From Paenibacillus xerothermodurans (GTDB lineage: Bacteria; Bacillota; Bacilli; Paenibacillales; NBRC-103111), in the NCBI RefSeq assembly GCF_002220865.2, contig NZ_NHRJ02000012.1, positions 1 through 64,000 of the forward strand: 64,000 nucleotides of DNA. The letters run 5' to 3'. Positions within the stretch are counted from its first letter, which is position 1. Every line of letters starts with the position of its first letter. The position numbers and the translations under genes were made by a program. The notes under the pieces are model-generated. The model saw only the letters and a list, made by a program, of their open reading frames with translations, searched no databases and was not told where the DNA came from. Shown here in pieces: positions 9,022-16,658 of this stretch.

Positions 9022-9206
9022 TTTCCGACCGTTTCCAACGATGTGATGGAGACGGGGCGGAATGATCTATTATATTGTCAAAACAGGTGCTCATAAGAAA
9101 GATGAATGCTTTTCCGCAGTGTTTGACGAGACATTATTATACTATCGCGCTAACGCGTGAGCAGCACAATCAGCATGGTGACACGGCCATTCTGCTTGAG
9201 CGTTAA
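9022..9206 (+). pseudogene. Frameshifted remnant of the immunity-like gene at 5745-6197
   Basis: Translating three frames in succession gives FPTVSNDVMETGRNDLLYC, then KTGAHKKDECFSAVFDETLLY, then TIALTREQHNQHGDTAILLER and a stop at 9204-9206. These align with the C-terminal third of the protein at 5745-6197 (YDISDEIMELGRNHMFYC, then DETLTWTIALTHEQ, then GDTAIIIE). Two small indels break the frame and the 5' part is missing. It is evidence of a former tandem array of these genes. Confidence 0.75.
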
Positions 9207-9390
9207 CCGGCTGGCGTTATCCGCCAAACTTTACCAGCAGTTGAACTACCAATTTTCTTTTTGCCACGGCCGTACAATCTAAGAACGCTGCGGGCCCACG
9301 ATATTTTTACACTCTCTCCACCGATCACTCACTAGGATCACTCCCAGCCCACGGTAAAAACGCCCTGTGATGGCTGAAGCGTCAAAACAG

Positions 9391-9419
9391 TTGACACCCA
9401 AAATCTCAGTATGTTATAT
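9391..9419 (+). promoter_or_regulatory. Sigma-A promoter of htpG
   Basis: TTGACA at 9391-9396 and TTATAT at 9414-9419 are separated by exactly 17 bases, placing the transcript start just before the CIRCE repeat. The 9207-9390 stretch holds nothing I can name. Confidence 0.7.
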
Positions 9420-9431
9420 AAAAAATAAGAA

Positions 9432-9458
9432 TTAGCACTCGAAACTGCAGACTGCTAA
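9432..9458 (+). promoter_or_regulatory. CIRCE element (HrcA operator)
   Basis: TTAGCACTC (9432-9440), a 9-base spacer, and GACTGCTAA (9450-9458) match the CIRCE consensus TTAGCACTC-N9-GAGTGCTAA with one change. It lies just downstream of the predicted start site, the usual place for HrcA repression, and 37 bp before the htpG start codon. HrcA repression of this gene is therefore predicted. Confidence 0.85.
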
Positions 9459-9495
9459 CGCTGAGGGCAGTTGACTTTAGAAAGGAGATCCACTC

Positions 9496-11376
9496 ATGGC
9501 AAAAAAACAGTTCAAAGCGGAATCGAAACGATTGCTGGACATGATGATCAACTCAATTTATACGCAGAAAGAAATCTTTTTGCGAGAACTCATTTCCAAC
9601 GCCAGTGATGCGATAGACAAACTGTATTACAAGGCTTTAACCGATGAGCAGCTCGTGTTCAACAAAGAGGATTATTACATAAAAATCGCCGTGGACAAGG
9701 CCGCCAGAACGTTAACGATCACTGACACGGGGATCGGCATGACGCAGCCAGAGCTCGAGAACAATCTGGGCGTGATTGCGAAGAGCGGATCGCTTGCTTT
9801 TAAGAAAGAAAACGAAGTGAAAGACGGCCACAACATCATCGGCCAGTTCGGGGTTGGCTTCTATTCGGCGTTCATGGTAGCGGAGAAGATCACTGTTACC
9901 AGCAAGGCGTTGGGCAGCGACGAGGCGTTTAAGTGGGAATCGACGGGCGCGGACGGCTACACGATTACACCGCGCGAGAAGGATTCGGTTGGAACCGAGA
10001 TCGTTTTGACAATTAAAGAGAACACCGAGGATGACCAGTACGATGAATTCCTCGAAGAGTATCGGCTAAGAGCGATCATCAAGAAGTACTCCGATTTCAT
10101 CAGATATCCGATCAAAATGGACGTGACGAAGCAGCGGCCGAAGGAAGGCAGCGACGATGAATTCGAAGAGTACCACGAAGAGCAAACGATCAACAGCATG
10201 GTCCCTATCTGGCGCAAGAACAAGAATGAGCTGACGCAAGAGGATTATGAGAATTTTTACACCGAAAAACGCTACGGCTTCGATAAGCCGCTCAAGCATG
10301 TTCACATCAGCGCGGACGGTGCGGTGGTGTACAACGCGATCCTGTTTATCCCCGAAAACACGCCTTTCGACTATTACACGAAGGAATATGAGAAGGGGCT
10401 TGAGCTGTACTCCAACGGCGTGCTGATTATGAACAAATGCGGTGACCTGCTGCCGGATTATTTCAGCTTTGTCAAAGGTATGGTGGATTCGGACGATTTG
10501 TCGCTTAACATTTCCAGGGAAATGCTGCAGCACGACAGACAACTGAGCCTGATCGCCAAAAACATCAAGAACAAAATCAAGAGCCAGCTGCAAAGCATGT
10601 TAAAAGACGAGAGAGAGAACTACGAAAAATTCTACAAATCGTTTGGCAGACAGCTGAAATACGGCGTGTACAGCGACTACGGAGCCAACAAAGACGTGCT
10701 TCAGGACCTGCTGCTGTTTTACTCTTCCAAAGAGAAAAAGCTGGTCACTCTCGATGAATACGTATCTAGAATGCCGGAGGATCAGAAGTACATTTATTAC
10801 GCGGCCGGAGAATCAATCGAGCGCATTGAGAAGCTCCCGCAGATCGAGGTTATCTCCGAGAAGGGCTACGAAATCATGTACTTTACCGACGATATCGATG
10901 AGTTCGCGATCAAAATGCTCATGAGCTACAAAGAGAAAGAGTTCAAATCCGTGTCCAGCGGCGACTTGGGCATCGACTCGGATGTGGAAAAAGATCAGGC
11001 TGAGGCCGAGGACAGCGGCAACAAGGACCTGTTCGAATCCATGCAAACCATCCTGTCGGGCAAAGTGAAAAAGGTGAAGACGTCCAAGAGACTCAGATCG
11101 CATCCGGTATGCCTGTCCGCTGAGGGCGAGCTGACGATTGAAATGGAGAAAATACTCAAGGCTATGCCGAACAACCAAGACATCAAAGCCGACAAGGTGC
11201 TGGAAATCAACGTGAATCATGAGGTGTTCCAGGCGCTGAAGCATGCTCATGAAAAAGACCAGGACAGACTGAAGCTGTATACTAATCTGCTGTATAATCA
11301 AGCGCTGCTGATCGAAGGTCTTCCGGTGAATGATCCTGTCGAATTCACAAACGACATTTGCAAGATCATGGTGTGA
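9496..11376 (+). CDS. htpG: Molecular chaperone HtpG (Hsp90)
   Basis: A 626-residue Hsp90 chaperone, full length for the family. The GHKL ATPase domain occupies about residues 1-220, with [13 protein letters not shown], the ATP-lid region [11 protein letters not shown] and [13 protein letters not shown]. The middle domain carries the client and catalytic loop ([10 protein letters not shown]), and the C-terminal dimerisation domain ends at 626. It assists folding of cytoplasmic clients and heat tolerance. AAAGGAG sits 9 bases before the ATG. It is monocistronic between the CIRCE promoter and a strong terminator. The operator predicts heat induction through HrcA. Confidence 0.97.
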   Translation: MAKKQFKAESKRLLDMMINSIYTQKEIFLRELISNASDAIDKLYYKALTDEQLVFNKEDYYIKIAVDKAARTLTITDTGIGMTQPELENNLGVIAKSGSLAFKKENEVKDGHNIIGQFGVGFYSAFMVAEKITVTSKALGSDEAFKWESTGADGYTITPREKDSVGTEIVLTIKENTEDDQYDEFLEEYRLRAIIKKYSDFIRYPIKMDVTKQRPKEGSDDEFEEYHEEQTINSMVPIWRKNKNELTQEDYENFYTEKRYGFDKPLKHVHISADGAVVYNAILFIPENTPFDYYTKEYEKGLELYSNGVLIMNKCGDLLPDYFSFVKGMVDSDDLSLNISREMLQHDRQLSLIAKNIKNKIKSQLQSMLKDERENYEKFYKSFGRQLKYGVYSDYGANKDVLQDLLLFYSSKEKKLVTLDEYVSRMPEDQKYIYYAAGESIERIEKLPQIEVISEKGYEIMYFTDDIDEFAIKMLMSYKEKEFKSVSSGDLGIDSDVEKDQAEAEDSGNKDLFESMQTILSGKVKKVKTSKRLRSHPVCLSAEGELTIEMEKILKAMPNNQDIKADKVLEINVNHEVFQALKHAHEKDQDRLKLYTNLLYNQALLIEGLPVNDPVEFTNDICKIMV

Positions 11377-11403
11377 AAAAGGGTAGATAGAATAGGAACG
11401 TGT

Positions 11404-11439
11404 AAAACCCAAGCGGCTTTCCGGTACGCTTGGGTTTTT
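11404..11439. terminator. Bidirectional terminator between htpG and the small CxxC gene
   Basis: AAAACCCAAGCG (11404-11415) pairs with CGCTTGGGTTTT (11427-11438), followed by T on the plus strand and flanked by the matching A-run for the minus strand. It serves htpG and the convergent small gene ending at 11445. Confidence 0.85.
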
Positions 11440-11444
11440 GGGCA

Positions 11445-11597
11445 TTACATGGAGGGAGCCAGCTCTTTTTTGCAGTAACCGACAGGATACTGCTTTTTTT
11501 CGACATAGGTGAATCCCGTTTTGAACACACTAGAGTGCTCGTTGATTTGTACTAACTTTCGACAATGGAGGCAGTAATAAAGTTCGCTACGCGTCAT
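11445..11597 (-). CDS. 50-residue protein with CxxC motif
   Basis: This short gene encodes a 50-residue protein starting MTRSELYYCLHCRKLV. Cys9 and Cys12 form a CxxC pair and Cys42 is near the end, so a three-Cys plus His zinc site is possible, but a full four-ligand zinc ribbon is not evident. Support for it being real comes from a GAGAGG site upstream of the ATG at 11597, a typical cytoplasmic amino-acid composition, and its ending directly at a bidirectional terminator shared with htpG. Function unknown. Confidence 0.55.
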   Translation of the reverse strand: MTRSELYYCLHCRKLVQINEHSSVFKTGFTYVEKKQYPVGYCKKELAPSM

Positions 11598-11835
11598 TTG
11601 GCCGATACCTCTCACAGATATGGAATTATGTCCTTGTAAAATCTATATTACATCAGGTGAAACGGGATAAAAAGAACTAATTTTAGTTTTTGCATTTTTG
11701 TCGATTATTGTTGTATTATGTAGAATTCATCATTAGAACAATGAATTAGGGGCTACTTTCATCCATCTGCATTCGGATTCCCAAAAACCAAACCGGTTAA
11801 ACTAACCAAAAAGCCGAGGGTGGTTAGTCTAGAAA

Positions 11836-12330
11836 ATGGTAAAAACTTTAGTGCTATTGCTTTGCGTTTGCCTACCTCACGTAGGAACTGTGCATGCTCA
11901 AACACAACCGCAAGTATCGTATCCGTGCAGTGTGGTTCTTCATGCGGTGAATGATATACCTAACGCTCAGGGTACTGCTCTGATTACGCAAGTAAGAAAA
12001 ACATATGCCGAATTGCCCACAAGTCCCGTCAGAGAAAGGCAGAGTGTCGGCATTTACGCCGATTGGCTGCCCTTGCCTTCCTCGTTTGGAGATTACGACC
12101 AGTATGAAGGTTTCGCGCAGATACCTGGAGTTATCAGTTGGCGATTCAAAATGTATTTGGTTAAGGAGGACGTGCCAAGTTGGTTCGGCGGCACGCCTTG
12201 GGTCGGCAAATTTGACGAGATATCAGCCGAGCTGCCTGTTAACACGATAGTTGAAGTGCGCCTTTCTAACTCGATGACCAATCAGTTAGGACCTGCTATT
12301 TTACAAAACACCCTGCAGGCATGCCGTTAA
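11836..12330 (+). CDS. Secreted protein of unknown function
   Basis: A 164-residue protein with a clear Sec signal peptide: a hydrophobic core at residues 5-18 and a VHA cleavage site near residue 21. The mature part, about 143 residues, has two cysteines (in YPCSVV and near the C-terminus, QACR) that could form a disulfide. I do not recognise a family. The start lacks a strong ribosome site. The preceding leader (about 11,790-11,830) can form mutually exclusive hairpins (ACTAACC with GGTTAGT, or GGTTA with TAACC). A terminator follows directly, so it is a single-gene unit. Confidence 0.6.
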   Translation: MVKTLVLLLCVCLPHVGTVHAQTQPQVSYPCSVVLHAVNDIPNAQGTALITQVRKTYAELPTSPVRERQSVGIYADWLPLPSSFGDYDQYEGFAQIPGVISWRFKMYLVKEDVPSWFGGTPWVGKFDEISAELPVNTIVEVRLSNSMTNQLGPAILQNTLQACR

Positions 12331-12348
12331 CGAGGGAGAATAAAACAT

Positions 12349-12375
12349 AAGCCACCGAGTAGGTGGCTTAGAGTT
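12349..12375 (+). terminator. Terminator after the secreted-protein gene
   Basis: AAGCCACC (12349-12356) pairs with GGTGGCTT (12362-12369) around a 5-base loop, 18 bp after the stop codon; the T-tract is weak. Confidence 0.6.
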
Positions 12376-12434
12376 TACACTTTCGCAGATGCATGTATAG
12401 CTGGCAGCGCTTCTCTCTATGCGGGAGTATTACC

Positions 12435-12705
12435 GATCGGCGTTACCGTACAGGCGGAGGATTGTGACCGATCGGCGTGCCGTTCGGGCCGCGGGACTAC
12501 TAGCGCCCGGCGTTGCTGTCCGGGCCGCGGGACTACTAGCGCCCGGCGTTGCTGTCCGGGCCGTAGGATGTCATTGATCGGCGTTACCGTCCAGGCCGTA
12601 GGATTGTCACCGATCGGCGTTGTCATGCGGGCCGCGGGACTGTCATCGATCGGCGTTGCCGTCCCGCCCGCGGGATTGTCACCGGCCGGCGTTACTGTCC
12701 GGTCT
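12435..12705. repeat. Degenerate tandem repeat, 36-bp unit, about 7.5 copies
   Basis: Successive units begin GATCGGCGTT or GCCCGGCGTT and end in GTCACC or CTAGC-like sequence. The three units at about 12577-12684 keep a 36-bp length, and on the minus strand read as a 12-residue motif of the type GDNPAxxTxTPI. Others are 35 bp long, which breaks the frame. The tract lies directly 3' of the minus-strand gene at 12679-12993, so it was probably its repetitive C-terminal tail and is now decaying by single-base losses. Confidence 0.7.
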
Positions 12706-12993
12706 GTTCAATGTCGCTCCCCGGTTTAACACATCCGCTCGATCAGAGGTCTCACCTGTGTCGAACAGGCCGCCGGGATGAAGTGTGGCCTCCGCGTAGT
12801 TCTCCATCCGGCTGGCGGGCCCGTGTTCATCTTCAGTTTGCCTAGGCGGCGTGGTGTCTGCAGCCAGTGGCGGCGAGCCGACTTCCGGGTTTGACTCCAA
12901 GTCATAGTTGCGGGCCCCGACATCTGCATTTGGGGTAACCACAGCATCCCCTATTACAGGAATATTTTCACGTCTGAGTTGTTTTTCCGGCAT
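12679..12993 (-). CDS. Hypothetical hydrophilic protein, probably a truncated repeat-tailed protein
   Basis: A 104-residue, Pro/Asp/Asn-rich, probably disordered protein starting MPEKQLRRENIPVIGD. The start at 12993 is chosen because GAGG lies 8 bases upstream; a GTG at 13002 is too close to it. It ends by a stop inside the first unit of the 36-bp repeat tract, whose open frame is shifted by one base from this gene, so the natural protein was probably longer. No domain is recognised. Low-complexity proteins of this kind are common spore or surface components in Paenibacillus, but that is only a guess. Confidence 0.45.
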   Translation of the reverse strand: MPEKQLRRENIPVIGDAVVTPNADVGARNYDLESNPEVGSPPLAADTTPPRQTEDEHGPASRMENYAEATLHPGGLFDTGETSDRADVLNRGATLNRPDSNAGR

Positions 12994-13307
12994 GACGGCC
13001 ACCTCTTTCTTCTCAAGTTGCTGCTATTTTTGGTCAGTTACACCTTTTTTATACCTCACATGACGTGTTGTTATGTTCACAAGCTCATGTCTGGTCACAT
13101 AGCCACCGCATCCGCTACGGCTCTGCACGATATGACATTATTTTTCGCTCGCATGACGAGGGCCTGTCATCACTGGATGGTGTCGAGCCAACGCATCGTG
13201 TGACCATGTACGAGTGAAAAAGGCAGCTCTACTGAATGATCCATTTCGAATGCCATTGCTGTAACCATTTTCTTTGGTGTAAACTAAGAGGAAAGGACAA
13301 GAAAGTA

Positions 13308-14372
13308 GTGGGGCACTTGAACGCAGACGGTTTGATGGCAAACATCAGGAAATTATTCGTGAATTTAACGGTACGTCGCTTTTTTATTCTCACTCTGCTT
13401 TGCGTGCTGTTGTTTAGCATCAGGGACATGTTGAATCTCGTTCTGTTAACCTTTTTGATAGCGTACATCATGAACAGTCTTCAGAAATTCGTCACCAGCA
13501 AAATTAGCAGATACATCGTCATCAACAGTAAGGTTATCATCGTACTGCTGTACTTGATTATGGTGGCGACGTTCTCTATGGGCATCATTCATTATTTTCC
13601 GCAGGTTTTTCTTCAAATCATAGAGTTAAAAGATGTTTTGGTGGGTCTTTCTCACATGCCGGAGCCGAAGGATGAGTTCTCCCGGTATGTATACCGGACG
13701 GTGAAAGATTTGAATCTGCAGGATTACGCAAAACAAGGGTTCGAATACATTTTGCGCATCAGCAATTGGGGAACCACGTTTGTGCTGGCGATCGTTCTGA
13801 GTCTGGTCTTTATTCTTGAGAAAAATAGAATTATCGCATTCACCACCAGGATGCAAGCGAGCAAGCTTTCCTGGTTCTACGAGGAGCTGCGTTACTTCGG
13901 CACCAAATTCATTAAGTCTTTCGGCAAAGTCATTGAAGCGCAATTTCTTATTGCTTTATGTAACACCGTATTTACCGTGGTTGGACTTTGGATTCTCGGC
14001 TTTCCGTACCTTTTCGCTTTATCGATCATGATCTTTCTGTTAAGTCTGGTGCCAGTGGCAGGGTTTCTGGTGTCGTTGGTACCGCTGTGTATCATCGGCT
14101 ACAATATTGGCGGCTTCACGATGGTCCTCTATGTGCTGGCCATGATCGCGCTGCTGCATGTGCTGGAGGGGTACTTCTTAAACCCGAAGCTGATGTCCGC
14201 TAAAATGAACCTACCCATGTTTTACACGTTTCTGGTCCTCATTTTTGCCGAGCATTATCTAGGGGTGTGGGGTTTGATCGTCGGAATTCCGATTTTCATC
14301 TTTTTGTTGGACGTACTTGAGGTCGATACGACGGATGCCAACAATAAGCTGGTCAGCAGGTCAAGTCCATAG
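13308..14372 (+). CDS. AI-2E family (DUF20) membrane transporter
   Basis: A 354-residue polytopic membrane protein of the AI-2E/TqsA-YtvI-type permease family. The family pattern of N-terminal paired helices (residues about 20-90), a long soluble helical section and five C-terminal helices is visible, with the conserved segments LIALCNTVFTVVGLWILGFPYLFALSI-like and the C-terminal GVWGLIVGIPIFIFL. Substrates in this family are varied (AI-2 export, Na+/H+ antiport), so none is assigned. The start is uncertain: GTG 13308 follows GAGGAAAGG by 12 bases; ATG 13335 is the main alternative. Confidence 0.82.
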   Translation: MGHLNADGLMANIRKLFVNLTVRRFFILTLLCVLLFSIRDMLNLVLLTFLIAYIMNSLQKFVTSKISRYIVINSKVIIVLLYLIMVATFSMGIIHYFPQVFLQIIELKDVLVGLSHMPEPKDEFSRYVYRTVKDLNLQDYAKQGFEYILRISNWGTTFVLAIVLSLVFILEKNRIIAFTTRMQASKLSWFYEELRYFGTKFIKSFGKVIEAQFLIALCNTVFTVVGLWILGFPYLFALSIMIFLLSLVPVAGFLVSLVPLCIIGYNIGGFTMVLYVLAMIALLHVLEGYFLNPKLMSAKMNLPMFYTFLVLIFAEHYLGVWGLIVGIPIFIFLLDVLEVDTTDANNKLVSRSSP

Positions 14373-14414
14373 CATTGCATGCAGCATATGGAAGCAGTGG
14401 CATAATTACAAATG

Positions 14415-14447
14415 ACAAGGTCAACCTATAGGGTTGGCCTTGTTTAT
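14415..14447 (+). terminator. Terminator after the AI-2E family gene
   Basis: ACAAGGTCAACC (14415-14426) pairs with GGTTGGCCTTGT (14432-14443), followed by a T-rich tail. Confidence 0.8.
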
Positions 14448-14564
14448 GTTGTCCAAGCAAACGGCACGAAGCGCCGCATTTGTGCTCAGTCGCGCGGTGT
14501 ACTGCGACTTCTTACTCAGACCGCGCACTCAAATCCGCCGCTCGGGGTAAAGTCTCACTGAGAT

Positions 14565-14608
14565 AAATCCGAACATTTTATAGCCGATTATTATGAAAGT
14601 TCGGAAAA
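14565..14608 (+). promoter_or_regulatory. PurR operator (two inverted PurBoxes)
   Basis: AAATCCGAACATT (14565-14577) and, inverted, AAAGTTCGGAAAA (14596-14608) both match the PurBox AWWWCCGAACWWT, in the divergent arrangement used by Gram-positive PurR. They lie upstream of the promoter of the purine permease. Confidence 0.85.
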
Positions 14609-14633
14609 TAGCTGAAAAAACGCTCAAAAACCA

Positions 14634-14662
14634 TTGACACCGCGCATCCGCTGGAGTAATCT
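14634..14662 (+). promoter_or_regulatory. Sigma-A promoter of the purine permease
   Basis: TTGACA (14634-14639) and TAATCT (14657-14662), 17-base spacing, located between the PurBoxes and the riboswitch. Confidence 0.65.
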
Positions 14663-14698
14663 AGTGGAGGATTTTAATTGAATACCGTGCAATGCGAA

Positions 14699-14816
14699 AT
14701 TCGTATATCCTCAATAACATGGTTTGAGGGTCTCTACAAGGAGCCAAAGAATCCTAACTACGAATATAGGATAAGTGTAGCTGTGTCCTATGTTCGCGGT
14801 TAGGATATTTTTATTT
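14699..14816 (+). promoter_or_regulatory. Guanine-type purine riboswitch with overlapping terminator
   Basis: P1 is ATTCGTA (14699-14705) with TACGAAT (14759-14765). P2 is CTCAA/TTGAG with the family loop AACATGG, J2/3 contains TCTCTAC, and P3 is AGGA/TCCT. The J3/1 base before the P1 3' strand is C (position 74 in standard numbering), predicting guanine/hypoxanthine rather than adenine. A 23-bp stem with one mismatch forms between 14751-14773 and 14784-14806, followed by ATTTTTATTT. Its 5' arm includes the 3' strands of P3 and P1, so aptamer and terminator exclude each other. Confidence 0.88.
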
Positions 14817-14830
14817 GGAGGCGAGGATGA

Positions 14831-16129
14831 ATGGACAGCTTTTTTAAACTGAAAGAACGGGGCACATCGGTTTCGACGGAAATCATGGCTGGGGTTACCA
14901 CATTTTTGACCATGGTTTACATCGTAATTGTGAATCCCGGGATTCTGAGCCAAGCGGGGATGGATTTTCAAGGCGTGTTCATTGCAACTGTTCTGGCAAG
15001 CATATTGGCTACGCTGATCATGGGTCTATTTTCCAATTATCCTATTGTTCTGGCGCCTGGAATGGGGTTGAACGCTTTCTTTGCTTTTAGTGTGGTGGGC
15101 GGAAGCGGCGTTTCATGGCAGACAGCGCTCGGCGCGGTATTTGTGGCGGGAGTGCTGTTTGTGCTGTTGTCTCTCACGTCATTCCGCTACATGCTGTTGG
15201 ATGCGATTCCTACGAGTTTGAAACACGCCATAACCGCGGGGATCGGACTGTTTATCACGTTTATCGGGCTGCAAAATGCAAAGATTATCGTGGATTCTCC
15301 GGCTACGCTGCTGACGCTCGGCAATTTGCGGGAACCAATGACCCTGCTGACGATTGTCGGCCTGGCGATTTCTCTTATTCTGATGGCCTATCAGGTAAGG
15401 GGCTTTCTGTTTGTCGGAATGCTTATTACCGCCGTTATTGCGTGGTGTGCGGGTATGCTTCATTTTCCAGACAGCTTCGTGGCGCTGCCCGGTGGTCTTT
15501 CCACCACTGCGTTGCAGTTAGATATTGGCGGCGTCTTCACGAATGGTTTGTATGCGGTTGTGTTCACGTTTTTACTCATCACGTTGTTCGATACGACGGG
15601 AACGATGCTCGGGGTAGCCGAGCAGGCAGGACTATTGAAAGATAATAAATTCCAGCGTGCACGCGGAGCGCTTATGGCAGACGCGGTTGGGACCACGGTT
15701 GGCGCTGCTCTAGGCACAAGCCCGACATCCGCGTATATCGAGTCGAGCGCAGGTGTAGCCGAGGGCGGACGGACCGGTCTGACCGCAGTAACTACAGCCG
15801 TGCTGCTGAGCTTGACGCTGTTTTTCTCACCGACGGTGGCTGTGCTTGCGAATATTCCGGCGATCACAGCGCCTGCACTCATTATAGTTGGTTTTCTCAT
15901 GATGAATGTGCTGCGCAAGATTGATTGGCAGGATCTTGAAGAGGCTTTTCCCGCATTTCTGATCGTGGTGCTTATGCCGCTGACATATAGTATCGCGACG
16001 GGCATTGGCATCGGATTCATCGTATATCCGATCTTGAAGTTAGTTCGCGGTAAGAGGAAAGATGTGCATCCTATTTTTTATGTGTTTGCGGTGCTGTTCT
16101 TTGTTCAGATTGTGTTCTTTAGTCACTAA
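14831..16129 (+). CDS. pbuG: Guanine/hypoxanthine permease, NCS2/AzgA family
   Basis: A 432-residue inner-membrane purine transporter with about 12-14 helices. The AzgA-branch signatures are visible: GVTTFLTMVYIVIVNPGIL near the N-terminus, LAPGMGLNAFFAF (residues about 75-90), and LGTSPTSAYIESSAGVAEGGRTGLTAV (about 297-323), which holds the substrate-site residues. Length matches PbuG/PbuO. GGAGG (14817-14821) precedes the ATG. Three layers of control are visible upstream: PurBoxes, sigma-A promoter and guanine riboswitch. All support guanine or hypoxanthine as the cargo. It is monocistronic. Confidence 0.92.
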   Translation: MDSFFKLKERGTSVSTEIMAGVTTFLTMVYIVIVNPGILSQAGMDFQGVFIATVLASILATLIMGLFSNYPIVLAPGMGLNAFFAFSVVGGSGVSWQTALGAVFVAGVLFVLLSLTSFRYMLLDAIPTSLKHAITAGIGLFITFIGLQNAKIIVDSPATLLTLGNLREPMTLLTIVGLAISLILMAYQVRGFLFVGMLITAVIAWCAGMLHFPDSFVALPGGLSTTALQLDIGGVFTNGLYAVVFTFLLITLFDTTGTMLGVAEQAGLLKDNKFQRARGALMADAVGTTVGAALGTSPTSAYIESSAGVAEGGRTGLTAVTTAVLLSLTLFFSPTVAVLANIPAITAPALIIVGFLMMNVLRKIDWQDLEEAFPAFLIVVLMPLTYSIATGIGIGFIVYPILKLVRGKRKDVHPIFYVFAVLFFVQIVFFSH

Positions 16130-16215
16130 GGCTGGCCGGACGGCACAGGTGAGTGCAGGGGAGGCAAGGGCCACTGCCTAAAAAAATAGCTTTGTGGCAA
16201 CGTTATGGAGGGAAG

Positions 16216-16335
16216 GGAAATAGCTATGGGGCTCCAATCGCTGTTGCAATCTTATTCCTTAATCTTTATATGTCAGTAGTGGGAATAAGATTGCAAAGGC
16301 GACCACTGGTGCTTTTCCACCCCATACCCATTTCC
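16216..16335. repeat. Long imperfect inverted repeat
   Basis: The 15-bp arms TTGCAATCTTATTCC (16244-16258) and its exact complement (16282-16296) form the core around a 23-base loop. The outer arms (16216-16231 and 16320-16335) pair at 13 of 16 positions. The whole could form a 120-base hairpin, or be a small non-autonomous element. No coding capacity is seen. Confidence 0.6.
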
Positions 16336-16427
16336 GTTGTGAACCGGATGAGCTGCCGTCTGCGGTTTGGTCTTTTGTCCAGCCGCTAGACAACGTGTAT
16401 CTCCCGAACGGCGATCTCTGACGACGC

Positions 16428-16455
16428 AAGCTTGGCCAATGGCCAAGCTTTTTTT
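16428..16455 (+). terminator. Strong rho-independent terminator
   Basis: AAGCTTGGCC (16428-16437) pairs perfectly with GGCCAAGCTT (16441-16450) around a 3-base loop and is followed by TTTTT. It probably ends the pbuG transcript, 300 bp downstream of that gene, or a transcript of the inverted-repeat region. Confidence 0.85.
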
Positions 16456-16658
16456 ATATCCCCCGATGTTCCCGTTAAACCTCTGTCATTCCGTGGTCCG
16501 TGACGATGCAAAAAATACAGCCCATGGATACTAATTTGTCCCAGATTCTCGTATACATGTCATTTGGTATGTAGATGGTGACTGCGGCTGTTGCCGCCGG
16601 GATGCAGATTTAGTAAGCAAGTCCATTCAAAATTGAAAAACATGGGAGGTAGACACGC

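Noticed and set aside
11640-11835. Riboswitch before the secreted-protein gene
   Set aside because: Overlapping hairpins exist, but the sequence does not match the conserved cores of c-di-GMP, preQ1, purine, SAM or guanidine classes that I compared.
12435-12705. CRISPR array
   Set aside because: Units are contiguous with no unique spacers, they vary in length (35-36 bp), read as a peptide repeat, and there are no cas genes.
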